Shown: positions 24,603 to 29,107 of the stretch, in pieces | How positions within the stretch are numbered: the stretch's first letter is position 1 | Layout: each line of letters starts with the position of its first letter | Source: a virus | Virus record (IMG/VR): IMGVR_UViG_3300050121_000015 | Coordinates: 1 to 29,107 of that record | DNA: 29,107 nt | Strand: one strand, 5' to 3' | Translations under genes and position numbers: made by a program | The notes under the pieces: model-generated | The model's database searches: none | What the model was told of the DNA's origin: nothing | What the model saw: the letters and a program-made list of their open reading frames with translations, nothing else

Positions 24603-25043
24603 ATGGCTGGCGCACTACGAAATTTAATTGGTTCAGTTTTAACAGTTACAGCAGCAAATGCAGTAGCAAACAATGCTTATTCAGTTAGCGGGGATAAGTT
24701 AACAATAGACAATACAACTAATCTCGCACTGTTAGCAGATTTCCATCTTAATCTAACATTTGGAACAGCTCCTGTTACAGGGTCAATAATTCTAATTGCA
24801 GTAGACTGGTCTCTTGATGCAACTCCAGTAGCTGGCGCTGCACCTGTAGCAACCTTACTTGGAAAATATGTAGGAACATTCGATAGGCAGCCACAGGCAA
24901 GTAATACTGCAACAACATGGATTGCTCGTCTTGATTCAATACCATTGACAGCTAAAACTGATTACTATATCTTAAATTCAGGCACCGGACAGGCTATATC
25001 TACTGGTTGGGTATTGAAGGCACAATGCTGGTCTCCAGGATAA
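24603..25043 (+). CDS. Probable virion structural protein, beta-rich
   Basis: The 146-residue protein has an N-terminal hydrophobic-to-Ala part (LRNLIGSVLTVTAANAVANN), then alternating beta strands (LTFGTAPVTGSIILIAVDWS, ATLLGKYVGTF, TTWIARLDSIPL, YYILNSGTGQAI) typical of a jelly-roll-like capsid- or tail-surface protein. GAGG lies 9 bases upstream of the ATG and the gap to the previous gene is 2 bases; the LamG gene starts 6 bases after its stop. The family appears in phages upstream of LamG proteins, to my recollection, but has no assigned role. The N-terminus is not long or hydrophobic enough for a membrane anchor. Confidence 0.6.
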   Translation: MAGALRNLIGSVLTVTAANAVANNAYSVSGDKLTIDNTTNLALLADFHLNLTFGTAPVTGSIILIAVDWSLDATPVAGAAPVATLLGKYVGTFDRQPQASNTATTWIARLDSIPLTAKTDYYILNSGTGQAISTGWVLKAQCWSPG

Positions 25044-25049
25044 GCAGTT

Positions 25050-26843
25050 ATGTCTTTTGATATATCAAAATATATCTACCCTGATACTAATCAAGGTAGG
25101 CAGCCACAACAAATAACACCTATAGATTGGGATAACCCTTTAACTAAGGGTTTAGTAGGTTCATATACTCCAATTGATAATGGTATCACTGTTGGAGGGG
25201 TAAGCAGTATTGTAGGAAACATTGTTGGAGATATAGGTAACCAAGGACAGGCATGGAAAGGGACATACCAAGCTAGCAATAACTACATCTTAATACCAAA
25301 AACCGACGCATTTGCTTACACAAATCAAGTAACCTTTGAAGCATTAATAAAAGTTAATGCTTTTCAAACAGCTATTTTTCCGTATATATCTGGAATTATT
25401 GGACAATACCAATCTAATACTACGGGTAGCCCCGATTATTACGGCCCATTTCTTAGATTTAATAATACTGCGGCACTAGGTGATGCAGCTAGACTTGTAT
25501 TTGGAGTTATGCAGGGTGGGGCTGGTTCTGGTGTATATGCAATAAATCCAACGGATTTGGTAGTTAATACCTTATACCATTTATTAGGTACATACGACGG
25601 CTCAGCAGTTAAGTTATATGTGAATGGTGTTCTAGTTGCCAGTACGGTATATTCAGGGGCAATAGATAATGACCCAAATACTTTTATATCTTTACTAGCT
25701 GATTATACTGCATCTACTGAGTCATATTTTCATAATCGCTGTTTAAATGGCGATATATTCTTAGCTCGCATATACAATACTGGAAAGACAGATGCAGAAG
25801 CAAAAGCCTTAGCAGATAATCCTTGGGGAATATATAAAACTAGAAGTTTATGGGTAGGGTTATCAGGCAGTACCATAAACCTTATCATTGCAAATCTAAC
25901 TCAAAGCAGTTCCTTAGGAACTCCTGCATTAGTACAGCAAAATATTCTTAGTATTGCAAATGCTTCTCAATCTTCTTCCTTGCAGAATTTAAGTTTAGTA
26001 CAAGCATCTACTTTAGTGGTAAACAATATACTTTCTGGACAATCTTTAGAAGTTTTAGTCTTAATTCAGCAGAATACTTTAGTAATAAATGGAATTACTG
26101 AAGCTAGTTTAGTAGTTAATTTAACCTTAGTTCAGCAGAATTTATTGACTATTGCAGGTATTTTAAGTTCAGATACTCTTGACACTTTAATACTTGTTCA
26201 GCAGAACATACTAGCTATTAATTCGCTCCTAGAAAGTAATAGCATAGGTACTTTAACGCTTGTACAACAGAATCTGTTAGTTCTTAACAATTTATTAAAC
26301 TCTTCAGTTTTAGATAATGTAGTACTAACTGGTCAAGGTTCTTTAGGAGTTAGTTCTTTAACTGCTGCTAGTTCCTTAGGATTGATTGCATTAGTGCAGG
26401 CTAACTTATTGGTTATACAAAACAATCTGCAGAGCAGTACTCTTGCCATACTTGACTTGGTTCAGCATAATGTTCTTACCGTAGGAAGTCTTCTAGCTTC
26501 TCAGACTCTTAATTCAATACTGCTATCTTTGCAAACAGTATTGCAGATAAGTAATATAGGACAGACAGCTGCATTAAGTAGTCTTGTTTTACTACAAAAC
26601 AATATTCTAACTATTCTAGGAATTACTGAAGCAACTTCTCTGATTAATTTGTCATTGACTCAGCAGAACTTACTGACTATAAACAATATTAGTTCGTCCG
26701 AACTGCTTGAAAACTTACATCTAATCTCTGGTATTATTGATCTAATACTAGAAGGTAAGATAATATATGTAGTTGAATCTAACTCGTTCATCTATGTAAC
26801 TGAAGAAAACCGTTCTCCTACCACCTTCATCCTTCAATCTTAA
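25050..26843 (+). CDS. LamG/concanavalin-like protein with thirteen 22-residue repeats
   Basis: In this 597-residue protein, residues about 50-245 form a concanavalin/LamG-type domain, marked by YHLLGTYDGSAVKLYVNGVL and a closing ARIYNTGKTDAEAKALADNP. From residue 276 to 561 there are thirteen consecutive 22-residue units of consensus xLxI-x8-SLxxLxLVQQN. They would form a regular coil or solenoid, or a trimeric rod. A 36-residue tail follows (LEGKIIYVV ... FILQS), strand-rich and perhaps a trimer cap. No catalytic residues stand out. Similar LamG proteins with LTQ/LVQ repeats are known to me as uncharacterised phage fibre-like proteins. It is likely an extended sugar-binding virion protein; attachment to the particle is inferred. 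Confidence 0.75.
   Translation: MSFDISKYIYPDTNQGRQPQQITPIDWDNPLTKGLVGSYTPIDNGITVGGVSSIVGNIVGDIGNQGQAWKGTYQASNNYILIPKTDAFAYTNQVTFEALIKVNAFQTAIFPYISGIIGQYQSNTTGSPDYYGPFLRFNNTAALGDAARLVFGVMQGGAGSGVYAINPTDLVVNTLYHLLGTYDGSAVKLYVNGVLVASTVYSGAIDNDPNTFISLLADYTASTESYFHNRCLNGDIFLARIYNTGKTDAEAKALADNPWGIYKTRSLWVGLSGSTINLIIANLTQSSSLGTPALVQQNILSIANASQSSSLQNLSLVQASTLVVNNILSGQSLEVLVLIQQNTLVINGITEASLVVNLTLVQQNLLTIAGILSSDTLDTLILVQQNILAINSLLESNSIGTLTLVQQNLLVLNNLLNSSVLDNVVLTGQGSLGVSSLTAASSLGLIALVQANLLVIQNNLQSSTLAILDLVQHNVLTVGSLLASQTLNSILLSLQTVLQISNIGQTAALSSLVLLQNNILTILGITEATSLINLSLTQQNLLTINNISSSELLENLHLISGIIDLILEGKIIYVVESNSFIYVTEENRSPTTFILQS
25875..26732 (+). repeat. Thirteen tandem 66-base repeats (22 codons) inside the LamG gene
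   Basis: The region encodes 13 units in perfect 22-residue register without indels (for example NILSIANASQSSSLQNLSL, STLVVNNILSGQSLEVLVL, NLLTIAGILSSDTLDTLIL). Units are conserved mainly at L, I, V, Q and N positions and have drifted at the DNA level, so the array is old or under structural constraint rather than a recent expansion. Confidence 0.85.
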
Positions 26844-26853
26844 GAGGTATAAA

Positions 26854-27081
26854 ATGTCTATACAAGTAAAAGTTATAATTCCCGGCGGTTTCCTGCATGA
26901 TGGAGTCCGTTACTCAGAGGGAGATGTGTCAACTGAACCTAATGAACTTGGTTCTTACTTCATTCGTGCTGGTTGGGCTGAAGATACTGCAGGTTTGGTA
27001 ATTCATCCTAAACCGGCTCTGTCTGATACTATTCTAATGATTGAAGACATCATTCAACCAGCTGCTACTGAGGTGATCTAA
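26854..27081 (+). CDS. DUF7210-like small phage protein
   Basis: The 75-residue protein has a compact beta core, VKVIIPGGFLHDGVRYSEGD, then LGSYFIRAGWAEDT. This is the signature of a small phage family often listed as DUF7210 and found beside head or fibre genes. There is no membrane segment. The AAGAGG ribosome site is 7 bases upstream and the stop overlaps the next start (TAATG). It probably folds as one small domain and may bind a neighbouring structural protein; the role is unknown. Family name is from memory. Confidence 0.6.
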   Translation: MSIQVKVIIPGGFLHDGVRYSEGDVSTEPNELGSYFIRAGWAEDTAGLVIHPKPALSDTILMIEDIIQPAATEVI

Positions 27082-27446
27082 TGGCTAAATTAGAAACTGC
27101 TGCCATGACAGATGGTGGTTTAACAAAGATGGGTCTTTCTGTACGTATGGTAGCCTGTGCTGGGCAACCTACTTCTTTCTCCGATATTACTGCTAGAGCT
27201 CTTACATCTCCTGTTACATTAGCAGGCGGAGACTTTACACTAGCTGCTGGTGATGTATCCGGAAGAAAATCTACTGTAGGTGCTAAACCAACCATTAGTA
27301 TTGCTACTTCTGGTACTGCTGATCATGTAGTAATTCATGACAACGTATCTGAATACATTGTAACTACATGCACTTCTCAAGCACTTACTGCCGGTGGTAC
27401 TGTATCTTTCCCAGCATGGAAAAAAGAAATTGCTGCTCCAGTATAA
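27081..27446 (+). CDS. Conserved phage virion-associated protein
   Basis: The 121-residue product is composed of short strands and Ala/Thr-rich loops: VRMVACAGQPTSFSDITARA, then GDFTLAAGDVSGRKSTVGAK, ISIATSGTADHVVIHDNVSE, and a last SFPAWKKEIAAPV. The GDVSGRK and SGTADHV phrases recur in uncharacterised proteins coded next to fibre-adaptor genes of other phages. It is coupled to the upstream gene by TAATG. There is no signal peptide. It is likely a structural component of a fibre or neck; this is inference from recurrence and context. Confidence 0.65.
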   Translation: MAKLETAAMTDGGLTKMGLSVRMVACAGQPTSFSDITARALTSPVTLAGGDFTLAAGDVSGRKSTVGAKPTISIATSGTADHVVIHDNVSEYIVTTCTSQALTAGGTVSFPAWKKEIAAPV

Positions 27447-27455
27447 GGACTAATC

Positions 27456-27959
27456 ATGATTCTGTATTCTAAAGTGCAAGGAGGGAGTCTGGCTCTTACC
27501 TATGACCCAGATAATAAAGAACTGTATACTTTAGTCTACAGACCTGAAGTATGGAGTTCTAGTATAGAGGTGATTCAAGATAGTCTGATACTTGCTCCTA
27601 CTGTTCCAAATGGTTGCATGTATCAGGTTAGTCAAGGAGGTGTTACCGGAACTACTGAACCCGTGTGGAACACTTCCAAAGATAGTATAACCAAAGATGG
27701 TGCAACTGTTAAGTTTAAATGTATACCCTACAAGTTACTATTGAAGACTGGAGACATTATTCAATCATTTACTATTCTTCCAGTGGCTGGTTTAGTAACT
27801 GATAGCAGTTTGTTAGTTTCTGGAAGTATAATTAGGTTCAGGGTAACTACTTTCCCGCTTACTGCTTTCAGTCTTACCCTACGTATCACTGTACTGCTAG
27901 CTTCTGGAATAGTTACGCAGTACGATGATACAATTTTATTCACTCCAAAGAATCTTTAG
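27456..27959 (+). CDS. Fibre-tail adaptor-like protein
   Basis: The 167-residue protein contains VPNGCMYQVSQGGVTGTTEPV followed by WNTSKDSITKDGATVKFKCI (about residues 49-90). That is the recognisable repeat-type motif (PNG-x-Y ... G-x-TGxTEPxW ... DGxxxxxxC) of phage fibre/tail adaptor-like proteins. The N-terminal part is a beta segment (LALTYDPDNKELYTLV) and the C-terminal part is beta-rich (RFRVTTFPLTAFSLTLRITV, then a DDTILFTP end). AAGGA lies upstream of the ATG. It probably links the LamG protein or other fibres to the particle, which would give this plus-strand operon a structural half before the lysis genes. Confidence 0.6.
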   Translation: MILYSKVQGGSLALTYDPDNKELYTLVYRPEVWSSSIEVIQDSLILAPTVPNGCMYQVSQGGVTGTTEPVWNTSKDSITKDGATVKFKCIPYKLLLKTGDIIQSFTILPVAGLVTDSSLLVSGSIIRFRVTTFPLTAFSLTLRITVLLASGIVTQYDDTILFTPKNL

Positions 27960-27969
27960 GAGATAATCT

Positions 27970-28269
27970 ATGAACCCATACGTTACCCTTGGTATTTACA
28001 TTGCACTAGGCTTGATAGGTGCTTACGCTCATTACTTCAAAAAACGCTACAAAGACAAAACAACTGCCTGTACCTTGATGGAATATATTGTCGGGAATCT
28101 TCCTGAAACGCTCTATTCGCTAGGTTCTATGGTGTTTGGTGAAATGGTTATTTCAGCTGCTAATCCTGAGTTCAGTATGACTGCTATTATGCTGGCGCTG
28201 ACGACTGGCTTTGTTCCTGATAGTGTACTGAATAAATCTCCAGATGCTCAAAACAACCCTCCAGAATAA
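27970..28269 (+). CDS. Small membrane protein, holin candidate
   Basis: The 99-residue protein has a TAGGAG ribosome site 7 bases upstream. Membrane segment 1 is YVTLGIYIALGLIGAYAHYF (residues 3-22), followed by a basic KKRYKDK loop. A second hydrophobic stretch lies around LYSLGSMVFGEMVISAA (48-64) and a third weaker one around MTAIMLALTTGFVPDSVL (71-88). The C-terminal tail is polar. Two or three short membrane helices and a charged loop, immediately before another small membrane protein and an endolysin, fit a holin. Similar phage membrane proteins exist without proof of function, so the call rests on context. Confidence 0.55.
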   Translation: MNPYVTLGIYIALGLIGAYAHYFKKRYKDKTTACTLMEYIVGNLPETLYSLGSMVFGEMVISAANPEFSMTAIMLALTTGFVPDSVLNKSPDAQNNPPE

Positions 28270-28274
28270 TAACT

Positions 28275-28583
28275 ATGGCCGATACTACAAGGAATAGAAG
28301 AGGAATCAATATGGTCGAACGAAGGAGAGATGATAGAACCGCTAGAGAAAGTTTAGAAACCCGAATAGCTCTTCTAGAAGCTAATTTTGATTCTTTACAG
28401 AGGATTGTAACAGAATTTATGCAAGCTGAGAAGGATAGCAAAAAAGAGATTCTGGAAAAGTTAGAAGAGATTCAAGATTTCCAGAAAAGGCAGCGAGGGT
28501 TTATTGCAGGAAGTGTTTTTACATTTACAATTTTAGCAGGAGGAATAACTGCTAGTGTAAAGTATCTATTCTTTAATAATTAA
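28275..28583 (+). CDS. Coiled-coil protein with C-terminal membrane anchor (XhlA-like; holin/antiholin candidate)
   Basis: The 102-residue protein has a basic N-terminus (RNRRGINMVERRRDDRTARE), a long coiled coil (about 25-70, with LLEANFDSLQRIVTEFMQ and ILEKLEEIQDFQ) and one C-terminal membrane helix (GFIAGSVFTFTILAGGITAS, about 75-97). This order resembles XhlA-type proteins that assist holins. There are two possible starts. The ATG at 28275 lies 5 bases after the previous stop but has no clear ribosome site; the ATG at 28311 (Met13) has GAGG 7 bases upstream and gives a 90-residue form. Either or both may be used. The position between holin candidate and endolysin supports a lysis or lysis-timing role. 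Confidence 0.6.
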   Translation: MADTTRNRRGINMVERRRDDRTARESLETRIALLEANFDSLQRIVTEFMQAEKDSKKEILEKLEEIQDFQKRQRGFIAGSVFTFTILAGGITASVKYLFFNN

Positions 28584-28619
28584 CCAAACCAAAACAATCA
28601 CAAGATTTAGGAGAAATAT

Positions 28620-29107
28620 ATGGATTTTGATACTGCGTTTGATCTATTGATAGATACGGAGAAAGGCCTTTCCATGGATCCTTCTGACCCAGGTAATTGG
28701 GTAACAGTAGGCGGTAAACGTGTCCTGAAGGGAACCAAATATGGTATCTCGGCAGCGGCATACCCTACTCTGGATATTGCTAACATTACACTGGAGCAGG
28801 CAAAAGCTATCTACATTAAAGATTATTGGATAGAAGGTATTCCTGATTCAATCGCTTTCGACCTGTTTGATACTTCTGTAAACTCAGGTAAGCATACAGC
28901 TATTAAACTACTACAGCGAACAGTAGGTGTTATTGATGATGGCAGTCTAGGCCCTAATACGTTAGCAGCATGTGTTCATACTACTAATATTTCTGCTAGG
29001 TTCAATGCTAACCGTTTACTGTATATGACTTCTTGCAATGGTTGGCAATCGCAGGGTAAAGGTTGGGCTCGTAGAGTAGCCCTTAATATCCTACTCTCCA
29101 ATAAATA
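28620..29107 (+). CDS. Endolysin, GH108-type N-acetylmuramidase with C-terminal peptidoglycan-binding domain
   Basis: There are 162 codons, ending in TA at the window edge, probably one base short of a stop. The N-terminal catalytic half carries the GH108 pattern: TEKGLSMDPSDPGNW (13-27) with the proposed catalytic Glu14, then KGTKYGIS (37-44), and TLEQAKAIYIKDYWIEGIPD. An unusual short insertion (VTVGGKRVL) lies between the DPG and TKYGIS motifs. The C-terminal half has FDLFDTSVNSGKHTAIKLLQ and VGVIDDGSLGPNTLAA, a PG_binding_3-like segment. There is no signal peptide, so it needs a holin to reach the wall. TTTAGGAG provides the ribosome site. It is the last visible gene of the plus operon, after two small membrane genes. 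Confidence 0.9.
   Translation, partial: MDFDTAFDLLIDTEKGLSMDPSDPGNWVTVGGKRVLKGTKYGISAAAYPTLDIANITLEQAKAIYIKDYWIEGIPDSIAFDLFDTSVNSGKHTAIKLLQRTVGVIDDGSLGPNTLAACVHTTNISARFNANRLLYMTSCNGWQSQGKGWARRVALNILLSNK

Noticed and set aside
25875-26732. Regular 66-base periodicity as a possible CRISPR or DNA repeat array
   Set aside because: The periodicity is protein-coded, continuous in one frame without spacers, and DNA units are diverged; it is a protein repeat.
1-29107. tRNA genes, integrase, repressor or insertion sequences
   Set aside because: None could be recognised on either strand; the window is filled by structural and lysis genes, so lysogeny cannot be judged from it.

Overview
The window is the virion and lysis region of a tailed phage (or prophage) with a long, lambda-type tail. 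The gene order on the minus strand, read from about 24.1 kb down to 1, is the lambda packaging-head-tail order: small terminase, large terminase (GpA type), gpW-like joining protein, gpB-like portal, S49 protease with embedded scaffold, gpD-like decoration, gpE-like capsid, gpZ-like and tail-terminator-like proteins, major tail protein, G/GT chaperones made by a -1 frameshift, and a 2204-residue tape measure. Five tail-tip, fibre and enzyme genes follow, then an Rz/Rz1 spanin pair cut by the window edge. Spanins and the GpA-type packaging set indicate a Gram-negative host. The DNA is AT-rich by eye; I cannot name the genus. No integrase, repressor, replication gene, tRNA or insertion sequence is visible.

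Region 1 (1-6037, minus): spanins, a DUF4376-like fibre-assembly candidate, two fibre proteins sharing the same N-terminal anchor, a clan GH-A type glycosidase with small beta modules inserted into its barrel, and a post-tape-measure tail-tip protein. Region 2 (6034-15764, minus): tape measure, frameshifted chaperone, major tail protein and tail-completion genes. Region 3 (15761-23803, minus): head and packaging genes. Nearly all junctions are ATGA/TAATG overlaps or gaps under 15 bases, so this is one translationally coupled late operon. It is interrupted by two intrinsic terminators, placed just after the two most abundant virion proteins (capsid and major tail protein).

Region 4 (24065-24135): a divergent intergenic gap with a plausible minus-strand promoter whose -10 lies inside a perfect palindrome, a candidate switch for the late operon. 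Region 5 (24136-29107, plus): a second operon with two small probable virion proteins, a LamG-domain protein carrying thirteen 22-residue repeats, a DUF7210-like protein, a virion-associated protein, a fibre-tail-adaptor-like protein, two small membrane proteins (holin candidates) and a GH108-type endolysin that reaches the window edge.

The main points beyond a routine annotation are: an A_AAA_AAC slippery heptamer that recovers an otherwise invisible 126-codon T frame; a nested Rz1 lipoprotein; an internal scaffold start with a strong Shine-Dalgarno; the paired attenuators after capsid and tail-tube genes; the interrupted glycosidase; lysis functions split over two opposite-strand operons; and a tail tip without a recognisable lambda J/K/L/I set.
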